The position numbers and the translations under genes were made by a program. A model generated the notes under the pieces. It was not told the origin of the DNA and ran no database searches. It was given only the letters and a program-made list of their open reading frames with translations. This document shows positions 8,456 through 15,241 of a stretch of DNA of 55,814 nucleotides, in pieces. Within the stretch, counting starts at the first letter, position 1; each line of letters begins with the position of its first letter. Source of the DNA: Rhodospirillaceae bacterium BRH_c57 (lineage in GTDB: Bacteria > Pseudomonadota > Alphaproteobacteria > Rhodospirillales > Rhodospirillaceae); the NCBI GenBank assembly GCA_000961745.1, contig LAEA01000220.1, forward strand, positions 1 through 55,814, given 5' to 3'.

Positions 8456-9880
8456 TTAACCTTCCGCACCATCCCCTTCGGACGCGGCGTCGGTATCATC
8501 AGCCTTTTTGGCGGCCTTCTTCTTGGCGGCGGGCTTCTTGCCGGCCTTCTTGGTGCCAGCGGTTTCGGGCTCGGCGGCCAGCTCCTCGGGGCTGACGTCC
8601 TTGTCCGTCACCTGGGCCAGTTCCAGGATGTAGTCAACGACCTTGTCTTCGTAGATCGGCGCACGGAGCTGGTTCAGGGCCTGCTGGTTGCTCTGGAAGA
8701 ACTGGAACACCGCCTGCTCCTGCCCCGGATAGCGCATGGCTTCCTGCATGATGGCGCCGTTGAGGTCTTCCTGGTTGACCTGGATGGCGTTCTTCTGACC
8801 GATCTCGGCCAGCAGCAGGCCCAGGCGGACGCGGCGCTCGGCCAGCGCGCGGTATTCGTCGCGCAGCTCTTCGTCGGACTTGCCCTTGTCTTCCTCGTCG
8901 AGGTCGTCCTTGGCCTTGGCCTCTTCGACCTGCGCCCAGATGGCGTCGAACTCAAGATCGACCATGCCGCCGGGCACTTCGAAGTCGGCCATGTCGGCCA
9001 GCTTGTCGAGCAGCGCGCGCTTGACGCGGTTGCGGGCGATACCGGCGTAGTCCTTGTCCATCTGCTCGCGGACGGCGGCCTTTAGGGCCTCCAGGTCCTC
9101 AAGGCCGACAGTCTTGGCAAAATCGTCGTTGATCTCGGGAACCTTGGATTCCTTGAGTTCCTTCACGGTGACTTCGAACGCGGCTTCCTTACCGGCCAGA
9201 TCCTTGGCGTGGTAGTCTTCCGGGAAGGTCACAGTGACGGTGCTGACGTCGCCAGCCTTGGCACCGACAAGCTGGTCCTCGAAGCCCGGAATGAAGGTGT
9301 TGGAGCCGAGTTCGAGGTCATAGCCCTCGCCCTTGCCGCCCGGAAACTCCTCGCCACCGATGCGACCGACGAAGTCGATCTCAAGGATGTCGCCCTTCTT
9401 GGACTTGCGCTTGGATCCGGTGGCCTCGGCCTGCTTGCGGCTTTCGGCGATTCGGCCCAGGGCCTCCTCGATCTCGGCGTCGGGCACCACGACCTTGGGG
9501 CGCTCCAGCTCGATGCTGGCGAAGTCCATCTCGCCGATGGTCGGCAGGACCTCGACGTCCATCTTGAACTCCAGGTCCTTGCCTTCCTCGAACGAGACGA
9601 TCTCGATCTTGGGCTGCATGGCCGGGCGCAGGTCACGGTCGGCCAGGGTCTGCTGGGACCCTTCCTGAACGGCCGCTTCCAGCACTTCGCCCATGACCGA
9701 GGCGCCATACTTTTTCTTCATGAGCGCCATGGGCACCTTGCCCGGACGGAAGCCCGGAAGGCGAACCTGATGAGACAGCTCCTTGAGACGGCTGTCCGTC
9801 TTGTCCTGGAGGGTGCTGGCCGGAACGACGATCTTGAATTCGCGCTTCAGACCGTCGGCGTTGGTTTCTGTGACCTGCAT
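8456..9880 (-). CDS. tig: trigger factor, ribosome-associated chaperone and prolyl isomerase
   Basis: Trigger factor binds nascent chains at the ribosome exit. The N-terminal ribosome-binding domain (with GFRPGKVPMALMKKKYG), the FKBP-type isomerase domain near residues 150-240 (KKGDILEIDFVGRIGGE, FIPGFEDQLVGA), and the long helical C-terminal arms are all present. At 474 residues it is longer than the common 430-450 because of a Lys/Ala-rich tail (KKAGKKPAAKKKAAKKA), which may add non-specific RNA or ribosome affinity. It is first of the tig-clpP-clpX-lon block. Confidence 0.96.
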   Translation of the reverse strand: MQVTETNADGLKREFKIVVPASTLQDKTDSRLKELSHQVRLPGFRPGKVPMALMKKKYGASVMGEVLEAAVQEGSQQTLADRDLRPAMQPKIEIVSFEEGKDLEFKMDVEVLPTIGEMDFASIELERPKVVVPDAEIEEALGRIAESRKQAEATGSKRKSKKGDILEIDFVGRIGGEEFPGGKGEGYDLELGSNTFIPGFEDQLVGAKAGDVSTVTVTFPEDYHAKDLAGKEAAFEVTVKELKESKVPEINDDFAKTVGLEDLEALKAAVREQMDKDYAGIARNRVKRALLDKLADMADFEVPGGMVDLEFDAIWAQVEEAKAKDDLDEEDKGKSDEELRDEYRALAERRVRLGLLLAEIGQKNAIQVNQEDLNGAIMQEAMRYPGQEQAVFQFFQSNQQALNQLRAPIYEDKVVDYILELAQVTDKDVSPEELAAEPETAGTKKAGKKPAAKKKAAKKADDTDAASEGDGAEG

Positions 9881-9954
9881 GGAGATTCCCGAAAGTCTTG
9901 GGTGTCAGTCCGTGGCCAGCCGCAAAAGCGCCTGACCGCTCAATTCTTATGCAT

Positions 9955-10001
9955 GGGCCGCGCAGGCGGCCCGGCGTTCTTGTGGGCCGCCTGCGCGGCC
10001 C
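9955..10001 (-). repeat. perfect 18-bp inverted repeat between tRNA-Leu and tig
   Basis: GGGCCGCGCAGGCGGCCC and its exact complement flank an 11-nt loop. The hairpin lies 49 bp downstream of tRNA-Leu and 75 bp upstream of the tig start. It could end the tRNA transcript, although no T-tract follows. Its strength suggests an extragenic palindromic element or a terminator. Confidence 0.85.
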
Positions 10002-10049
10002 GGTATTCAAAAACCGTCTCTGGATCCACCCCGACGGCCGGGCCGGAGA

Positions 10050-10135
10050 TGGTGCGGGCGAAGGGACTTGAACCCCCAAGGCCTAAGGCCACTGGAACCT
10101 AAATCCAGCGTGTCTACCAATTCCACCACGCCCGC
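10050..10135 (-). tRNA. tRNA-Leu (anticodon UAG)
   Basis: This 86-nt class II tRNA on the minus strand has acceptor stem GCGGGCG/CGCCCGC, discriminator A and encoded CCA. The anticodon stem CTGGA/TCCAG with loop TTTAGGT gives anticodon TAG, followed by a long variable arm (TGGCCTTAGGCCTT) and T-arm GGTTCAAGTCC. It reads CUA/CUG-type leucine codons. Confidence 0.96.
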
Positions 10136-10473
10136 CGCGCCGACTCGCCGCACATCCGGGGAGCGCCTGACTTGGCTTCACCCCGTGCGGATCACAAGAA
10201 ATTTGGTCCGTGGCGCCGACTGTGGCCGGCACCCGGTCCTATCACATAGCCAATCCCCTGCCCCATGAGCAAGGGCCGATTGTAGGTGCTGGTCGCGGAA
10301 CCTGTGGATCCGGATGCTGCGGACCGCCCTTTATTAACGACACTTTAGTATATTTATGCTGAAAAAAAGGATATTTCTCGGAAACGGGAATCGGGTGCGC
10401 CGTGCGTGCACCTGTTGGGGGTCCGGGCGGCGCACCGTTTCCGGATCAGGGGCACACGATGAGGAGTCAACAA
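10136..10473. other. intergenic region upstream of the globin-coupled receptor
   Basis: This 338-bp gap separates divergent tRNA-Leu and the chemoreceptor gene. It becomes AT-rich at 10330-10385 (agtatatttatgc), where a promoter is likely, but no clear -35/-10 pair could be set. No ORF is supported. Confidence 0.4.
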
Positions 10474-11808
10474 GTGAGCGACAATCTGGACCGCGCCGGT
10501 CGCCTTGGTTTTCTACAGATCGACGAACCGACCAAGACTGCCCTTCGTGAGTTTCGGACGGTTCTGGAGCCCCACATCGACTCCATCCTCGAAGACTTTT
10601 ACAACTACGTGAGGCAGTATCCGCCGATCGCCAAGCTGTTCACCAGCGGCCCGTCGATGGATCACGCCCGCCGAATGCAGCGCCAACACTGGATGAACAG
10701 CGTGTTCATGGGCGATTTCGGCGATGCCTACATGAAGCAGGTCACCATCATCGGCCGCACCCACGAGCGCGTCGGCCTGGAGCCGCGCTGGTACATCGGC
10801 GCCTACTGCTTCACCCTGAACAAGATCATCGGCCTCATCCAGCAAACCTACCGCAAGAAGCCCGAGCGCGCCGCCCAGGTTACCCAGGCCGTCAACAAGG
10901 CCCTGATGCTGGACATGGACCTGGCGATTTCGGTGTACATCCAGACGGCCCGCGAAACCGCCGCCCGGACCCTGAACGAACACGCCTCGGTGTTCGAGAA
11001 CGAGGTCCACGGCATGGTCGAGATCGTGGCCGCCGCGGCGACGGAGTTGCAAGCCACCTCCCAGGGCATGGCCGAGACCGCCGACGCGACCAGCCAGCAG
11101 GCCTCCCTGGTCGCCACGGCGGCCGAAGAAGCCGCCCAGAACGTGCAGACCGTGGCCTCGGCTGCCGAAGAACTACACGCATCCATTTCCGAGATCAGCC
11201 GCCAAGTGAGCGAGTCGAATCGCATCTCCGGCGAGGCCGTGAAAGAAGCCCAGCGGACCAACCAACTCGTCACCGGGCTGGCTGCCGCCGCCGACAAGAT
11301 CGGCGCGGTGGTCAAGCTCATCAACGACATCGCCAGTCAGACCAACCTGCTCGCGCTGAACGCCACCATCGAGGCCGCGCGGGCCGGTGACGCCGGCAAG
11401 GGATTTGCCGTGGTCGCCAACGAGGTCAAGAACCTGGCCAACCAGACCGCCCGTGCGACCGAGGAAATCTCCACCCAGATCAACGAGGTCCAGAACGCCA
11501 CGAAAACGGCGGTGAGCGCCATCCAGGGCATCGGTTCGACCATCGGCCAGATCAACGAGATCGCCGCTGCCATCGCCGCCGCCGTCGAGGAACAGGGCGC
11601 CGCCACCCGCGAAATCGCCCGCAACGTTCAGGAAGCCTCGACCGGCACCACCGAGGTGACGTCGAACATCCACAACGTCACCGAGGCATCGTCGGAAACC
11701 GGCTATGCCGCCAAGGAGGTGCTGACCGCCTCCAAGGAACTGTCCAGCCAGTCCGAGCGCCTGAAGAACAAGGTCGATGCCTTCCTGACCGACATCCGCG
11801 CTATCTGA
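10474..11808 (+). CDS. globin-coupled methyl-accepting chemotaxis protein (HemAT-like)
   Basis: This soluble receptor is expected to sense oxygen through haem and signal to CheA/CheW. Residues ~10-165 form a protoglobin/globin-sensor domain; His72 in MQRQHWMNS is the expected proximal haem ligand. Residues ~180-444 are a methyl-accepting signalling domain with the hairpin tip [18 protein letters not shown] and [17 protein letters not shown]. No transmembrane segment is present. I choose the GTG at 10474 because GAGGAG sits seven bases upstream; ATG 10459 has no such site. It is a monocistronic gene between its own promoter region and a terminator. Confidence 0.9.
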   Translation: MSDNLDRAGRLGFLQIDEPTKTALREFRTVLEPHIDSILEDFYNYVRQYPPIAKLFTSGPSMDHARRMQRQHWMNSVFMGDFGDAYMKQVTIIGRTHERVGLEPRWYIGAYCFTLNKIIGLIQQTYRKKPERAAQVTQAVNKALMLDMDLAISVYIQTARETAARTLNEHASVFENEVHGMVEIVAAAATELQATSQGMAETADATSQQASLVATAAEEAAQNVQTVASAAEELHASISEISRQVSESNRISGEAVKEAQRTNQLVTGLAAAADKIGAVVKLINDIASQTNLLALNATIEAARAGDAGKGFAVVANEVKNLANQTARATEEISTQINEVQNATKTAVSAIQGIGSTIGQINEIAAAIAAAVEEQGAATREIARNVQEASTGTTEVTSNIHNVTEASSETGYAAKEVLTASKELSSQSERLKNKVDAFLTDIRAI

Positions 11809-11841
11809 CGCCTGGGCTGACGCCTGGGCTGACGCCAGGGC
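11806..11841. repeat. 12-bp tandem repeat, three copies, starting at the stop codon
   Basis: TGACGCCTGGGC occurs twice and TGACGCCAGGGC once, head to tail. The first TGA is the stop codon of the chemoreceptor, so the repeat creates three in-frame stops. Confidence 0.9.
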
Positions 11842-11856
11842 CCGCACCTGGATCAA

Positions 11857-11887
11857 AGGGGTCCTTCCGCAAGGAGGGACCCTTTTT
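11857..11887 (+). terminator. terminator of the globin-coupled receptor
   Basis: GGGTCCTTCC-gcaa-GGAGGGACCC forms a near-perfect stem followed by a run of five T. It lies 50 bp past the receptor stop and 11 bp before the convergent PII gene stop, so it may act in both directions. Confidence 0.85.
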
Positions 11888-11897
11888 CATGGACCTG

Positions 11898-12236
11898 CTA
11901 CAGCGCTTCGGAATCCCGTTCGCCCGTGCGGATGCGCACCGCCTGGCCGATGTCGAGGACGAAGATCTTGCCGTCGCCAATCTTGCCGGAATTGGCGGCG
12001 TTGCGAATGGCGTCCAGGGCCTTGTCGACCAGGTCATCCTCGATGACAACCTCGACCTTGACCTTGGGCAGGAAGTTCACGACGTACTCGGCGCCACGAT
12101 AGATTTCGGCCTGTCCGCGCTGACGGCCAAAGCCCTTGACCTCGGACACGGTCAGCCCCTGGATGCCGATGGCACCCAGCGCCTCGCGCACGTCGTCGAG
12201 CTTGAACGGCTTGATTACGGCCATAACGAGTTTCAT
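11898..12236 (-). CDS. glnK: nitrogen regulatory protein PII (GlnK/GlnB family)
   Basis: PII proteins sense 2-oxoglutarate, ATP/ADP and glutamine (via uridylylation) and control ammonium transport and nitrogen regulators. The 112-residue protein begins MKLVMAVIKPFKLDDVREAL; the T-loop has Tyr51 in EIYRGAEY, and the nucleotide-binding B- and C-loops (GKIGDGKIFV, RIRTGERD) are intact. The start is set by GGAGGGACCG. The KLV start and VKGFGRQRGQ are more GlnK/GlnJ-like than GlnB-like. No amtB or glnA is adjacent, so the paralogue assignment is tentative. Confidence 0.88.
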   Translation of the reverse strand: MKLVMAVIKPFKLDDVREALGAIGIQGLTVSEVKGFGRQRGQAEIYRGAEYVVNFLPKVKVEVVIEDDLVDKALDAIRNAANSGKIGDGKIFVLDIGQAVRIRTGERDSEAL

Positions 12237-12304
12237 CGGTCCCTCCACTGCTGTTCACACCCCTCAGAGTCGCTGAAACCACCGATTCCCGCAAGCGCCA
12301 GCTT

Positions 12305-12339
12305 GGCAGCGCAGCAAAAACTGGGCAGCGCAGCAAAAA
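12305..12339. repeat. 16-bp direct repeat (period 19) beside the rpoH terminator
   Basis: GGCAGCGCAGCAAAAA occurs at 12305-12320 and exactly again at 12324-12339. The second copy supplies the T-run (read on the minus strand) of the rpoH terminator. Confidence 0.9.
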
Positions 12340-12368
12340 GGGCGCGGCCGAAAACTGGTCCGCGCCCT
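12335..12368 (-). terminator. terminator of rpoH
   Basis: On the minus strand AGGGCGCGG and CCGCGCCCT form a perfect 9-bp stem with a 12-nt loop, followed by TTTTT. It lies 40 bp past the rpoH stop. Confidence 0.85.
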
Positions 12369-12370
12369 CT

Positions 12371-12403
12371 CAAATTGATGAATTTGGCAAATTGATGAAT
12401 TTG
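12371..12403. repeat. 17-bp-period direct repeat of a palindromic unit
   Basis: CAAATTGATGAATTTG occurs twice with a period of 17. Each unit is itself an inverted repeat (CAAATT-gatg-AATTTG). It lies directly downstream of the rpoH stop. Confidence 0.9.
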
Positions 12404-12409
12404 ACCCCG

Positions 12410-13321
12410 TCAGCCGGCCGGAGCCGCCAGCCTGCTGGCCCCTTCCAGGGCCACGGCGGCCTTGCGCACCGCCATCTGGAGTTTGTCGAAGGCGCGGTTC
12501 TCGATCTGCCGCACCCGCTCGCGGGAGATGCCATACTGCTTGCCCAGGTCCTCCAGGGTGATCGGGGCGCTGCGCAGGCGGCGTTCGGTGATGATGTGGC
12601 GTTCGCGGTCGTTCAGGGTTTCCAGCGCGTCGCGCAGCAGGCGGCTGCCCAACTGGCGCTCCTGCTTGACGGCCAGGGCCTCTTCCTGGTCGATGCGGTC
12701 ATCGACCAAAAGGTCCATCCGTTGCAGGTCACCGTCCTCGCCGACCGGCATGTTCAGGGACGAATCCTGGCGCGCCAGACGGCGGTTCATGGCATGCACG
12801 TCGGCCATGGGCACCGACAGTTCGGCCGCGATCTCGGCCGCCTGTTCGGGCGTCAGTTCGCCTTCCTCATAGATACCGAGCTTGGCCTTCAGGCGGCGCA
12901 GGTTGAAGAACAGCTTCTTCTGTGCGGCCACCGTGCCAACCTTGACCAGCGACCACGAGTTCAGGACATACTCGTTGATCGAGGCCTTGATCCACCACAT
13001 GGCGTAGGTCGCCAAGCGGAACCCCTTCTCAGGCTCGAACTTCTTGACGGCGCGCATCAGCCCCAGGTTGCCCTCGGAAATCAGGTCGGACACGGGCAGA
13101 CCATAGAAGCGATAGCCCATGGCTATCTTGGCAACCAGCCGCAAGTGACTGGTGACCATGCGCTGCCCGGCGGCCAGGTCGTCATGATCCCGGAACTGAA
13201 TGGCATTGGAGTACTCTTGCTCCGGCGTCAGCAGCGGATAGCGCTTGATCGCTTCCATATACTGCGTGAGGCCGCCCTCAGCCGATATCGACGGCAAGTT
13301 CAGGCTTCTGTTCTGGGCCAT
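12410..13321 (-). CDS. rpoH: RNA polymerase sigma-32 factor, heat shock
   Basis: RpoH directs polymerase to heat-shock promoters such as those of chaperones and Clp/Lon proteases. Of 303 residues, region 2 (DLISEGNLGLMRAVKKF, LATYAMWWIKASI) is clear. The RpoH box QKKLFFNLRRLK separates it from other sigma factors. Region 4 ends with GISRERVRQIENRAFDKL. The start at ATG 13321 follows GGGAGAAAG; an in-frame start at 13381 would read through the repeat array and is rejected. Alphaproteobacteria often carry several RpoH paralogues, so this may be one of two. Confidence 0.94.
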   Translation of the reverse strand: MAQNRSLNLPSISAEGGLTQYMEAIKRYPLLTPEQEYSNAIQFRDHDDLAAGQRMVTSHLRLVAKIAMGYRFYGLPVSDLISEGNLGLMRAVKKFEPEKGFRLATYAMWWIKASINEYVLNSWSLVKVGTVAAQKKLFFNLRRLKAKLGIYEEGELTPEQAAEIAAELSVPMADVHAMNRRLARQDSSLNMPVGEDGDLQRMDLLVDDRIDQEEALAVKQERQLGSRLLRDALETLNDRERHIITERRLRSAPITLEDLGKQYGISRERVRQIENRAFDKLQMAVRKAAVALEGASRLAAPAG

Positions 13322-13345
13322 GGAACTTTCTCCCGGTCGGTCTAC

Positions 13346-13393
13346 CCAATTTCTAAATTGGCCAATTTCTAGGCTGGCCAATCTCTGTACGGG
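13346..13393. repeat. 16-bp tandem repeat, three copies, in the rpoH leader
   Basis: Three head-to-tail 16-bp units begin CCAATTTCTA, CCAATTTCTA and CCAATCTCTG. They lie 25-72 bp upstream of the rpoH start. The unit nearest the start (CCAATTTCTAAATTGG) is an inverted repeat, so the leader RNA can form a short hairpin. Confidence 0.9.
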
Positions 13394-13521
13394 CCACTCT
13401 TTCTACGCGGTCCTGCCCCGCCCGGATCATCGCACTCCCCGAAAGATTGCGCGTCCGTCCATTTTATCGACTCGATAACCGCAAGGCCTGCGGCCACCCA
13501 CCCGTTCATTGAAACTATTAC

Positions 13522-13549
13522 AGTCTACAAACTGGACCAATTTAGTCAA
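13522..13549 (-). promoter_or_regulatory. candidate sigma-70-type promoter of rpoH
   Basis: On the minus strand TTGACT and TAGACT are separated by 16 bp, close to the -35 and -10 consensus. It lies about 200 bp upstream of the rpoH start, which would give a long leader that contains the repeat array. Weak evidence: sequence match only. Confidence 0.3.
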
Positions 13550-14052
13550 GATTAAAAGACCACACCAATCAGGGACTTTCAATGAAACACCCGCAGCCCA
13601 TGACGAGTTGCGGGATTTCTCCGTCTGTACGACCAAAGATTTCCCGGACGCTTTCCAGACGAGACCGGCCGGTCGGCACCGACTCGGCCCCAATGCCGAC
13701 TCTGCTGGTCTAGAGTGGCCAATTGAGGGCATGGACCGCCGAAAAACGGCCACATTCGCCTTCTATCTTGCGTTCTCGGTTGGAAAGGGCGCCGCTTGAA
13801 TGCCGTCATTAGGCTGCCGAGGCGCTTTACCTGCCGATCACCACCGGGCCGCCGGGAAGCGCGGCGTTCGCCTGCCTTGTTTCACGCACTTCATGCCGTT
13901 ATAGTCCGACGCCGCATGAGGGGGTCTCGCGTTCGTTAAGTGCGGGCGCGTCGAATGAACAGAACGCCCGGCCGCTTGCCGGGTTCCGTATCGCCCGGCC
14001 CGGTTCCTGGGGGGCGGCGGTAGAACAAACGGATGAGACAGAGGAGTTTCGC

Positions 14053-14460
14053 ATGAAGAAGAGCGTGTTCGCCGTTGGCCTCGTGGCCGCAATTTCCCTG
14101 ACCAGCGGTGCCGCCATGGCTGCCGATGCCGCTGCCGGCGAGAAGCTGGCCAAGCAGCGCTGCGTTGCCTGCCACACCCTCGAGCAGGGCGGCGCCAACA
14201 AGGTTGGACCGAACTTGTTCAACGTCGTTGAGCGTGGCCCGAACGCAGCCGAAGGCTTCAACTACTCCAAGGGCTATGCCGACGCGGCCGCCGCCGGCTT
14301 CACCTGGACCGACGAGACCCTGGACGAGTACTTGGCCGACCCGACCGCGTTCCTGCGCCATCACGCCAAGGACGACAAGGCCCGCTCGAAGATGACCTTC
14401 AAGCTGCCGAAGGCCGAAGATCGCGCCGACGTGATTGCCTACCTGCACACCCTGAAGTAG
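14053..14460 (+). CDS. class I c-type cytochrome (cytochrome c2/c550 type), periplasmic
   Basis: This encodes 135 residues with a Sec signal peptide (MKKSVFAVGLVAAISLTSGA, cleavage after AMA near residue 23). The haem site is C37-V-A-C40-H41, and Met114 in RSKMTFKL is the likely sixth ligand. NLFNVVER and an ADVIAYLHTL C-terminal helix are typical of the c2/c550 class that shuttles electrons between the bc1 complex and oxidases or reaction centres. GAGGAG precedes the ATG by seven bases. It is monocistronic with its own terminator. Confidence 0.93.
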   Translation: MKKSVFAVGLVAAISLTSGAAMAADAAAGEKLAKQRCVACHTLEQGGANKVGPNLFNVVERGPNAAEGFNYSKGYADAAAAGFTWTDETLDEYLADPTAFLRHHAKDDKARSKMTFKLPKAEDRADVIAYLHTLK

Positions 14461-14773
14461 GACCCCGTCCGGTCCCGAAGGTTCAGACCTTCACCCAGGA
14501 AACCGCCGCCCGCGCACAGCAGGCGGCGGTTTTGCTTTTCACGCCGGGACCGGGACCAATGCCCTGGGAACAGCAGGGGTGAATTTTTCGTTTCAGGAGG
14601 TGGCCGGAAGCGTCCACTGTCGCCATACCGCGAACGGGGTGATACACCAGAAGATGAATATTGGCGCGGCGCGCGCAGCGTGTTCGCGTGTACCTGAGTT
14701 CGGTGTACGATGGCGCGAAACCCGCGCCCGGCTCGTGCCGGACCATCCGAACGGGTTGATTGAGGGAGAGCAC
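14461..14773. other. intergenic region downstream of cytochrome c
   Basis: This 313-bp gap holds the cytochrome terminator (14501-14537) and the leader of the DUF2934 gene. A frame open from 14579 into the DUF2934 gene lacks a family match upstream of 14774 and is not used. Confidence 0.45.
14501..14537 (+). terminator. terminator of cytochrome c gene
   Basis: CCGCCGCC and GGCGGCGG form a perfect 8-bp stem around an 11-nt loop, followed by TTTTGCTTTT, about 40 bp past the stop. Confidence 0.88.
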
Positions 14774-15151
14774 ATGACCGAAACGCGTGACGATCGTATC
14801 CGCGCCCGTGCCTACGACCTGTGGCAGAGCGACGGCGGCAGGACCGGCGACGACTGGGCTTACTGGCTCCGCGCCGAACAGGAGATTTCCGACGAAGAGG
14901 CCGCACCCGCCGACAGCGCGCCCGCCCCCAGCGCCGCGGCTGCCGCCCCTGCCCCCGGCCCCGGCACAAGCGAGGACGCCCCTACAGCGATCCCGGCCAA
15001 GGACCCCGCCAAGAAGGCCGCGCCCAAAAAGCCCCCTGCTGCCAAGCCTGCCGCATCCAAAGCGACCGGGCCCAAACCTGCTGCCGCCAAGCCGTCGGCC
15101 AAGGGCAAGACCAAGGCCACTCCGGCAGCGCCCGCGCCTGGCAAGCGCTGA
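14774..15151 (+). CDS. DUF2934-like protein with basic Lys/Ala/Pro tail
   Basis: This encodes 125 residues. Residues 7-40 (IRARAYDLWQSDGGRTGDDW, then YWLRAEQEI) match the short DUF2934 helical motif. The rest is low complexity: an Ala/Pro-rich linker, then a Lys/Ala/Pro tail of histone H1-like composition (AKKAAPKKPPAAKPAASKA). The tail suggests nucleic-acid binding, inferred from composition alone. The start at ATG 14774 follows GGGAGAGCAC. It sits alone between two terminators, upstream of the glycogen genes. Confidence 0.72.
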   Translation: MTETRDDRIRARAYDLWQSDGGRTGDDWAYWLRAEQEISDEEAAPADSAPAPSAAAAAPAPGPGTSEDAPTAIPAKDPAKKAAPKKPPAAKPAASKATGPKPAAAKPSAKGKTKATPAAPAPGKR

Positions 15152-15175
15152 CATCCGCCGAACTGGTTCCAACAA

Positions 15176-15210
15176 GCCCGCGGGACTGTCCCCCATCCCG
15201 CGGGTTTTTC
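15176..15210 (+). terminator. terminator downstream of the DUF2934 gene
   Basis: CCCGCGGG occurs twice around a 12-nt loop. Because it is self-complementary the copies pair perfectly, and TTTTT follows. It separates this gene from glgX. Confidence 0.85.
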
Positions 15211-15241
15211 GTCGCCCCCTTCCGTCTTTCAGGACCATCTG

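Larger units (their letters stand above)
13322..14052. other. 731-bp intergenic region between rpoH and cytochrome c
   Basis: This is the longest gene-free stretch in the window. At its left is the 16-bp repeat array of the rpoH leader, then a candidate rpoH promoter near 13522-13549. At its right is a possible promoter for the cytochrome gene (TTGTTT at 13877 and TTATAG at 13899, 16-bp spacer). A 96-codon forward frame at 13509-13799 has no ribosome binding site, no family resemblance and odd composition; I do not call it. The middle could hold a small RNA, which sequence alone cannot show. Confidence 0.45.

Noticed and set aside
13509-13799. 96-codon plus-strand ORF between rpoH and cytochrome c
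   Set aside because: It has no ribosome binding site and no domain, and its composition is unlike its neighbours. Treated as non-coding.
15001-15150. Lys/Ala/Pro codon repeats in the DUF2934 gene as a DNA tandem repeat
   Set aside because: The repetition is at the amino-acid composition level. The DNA units are irregular, so I do not call a repeat.
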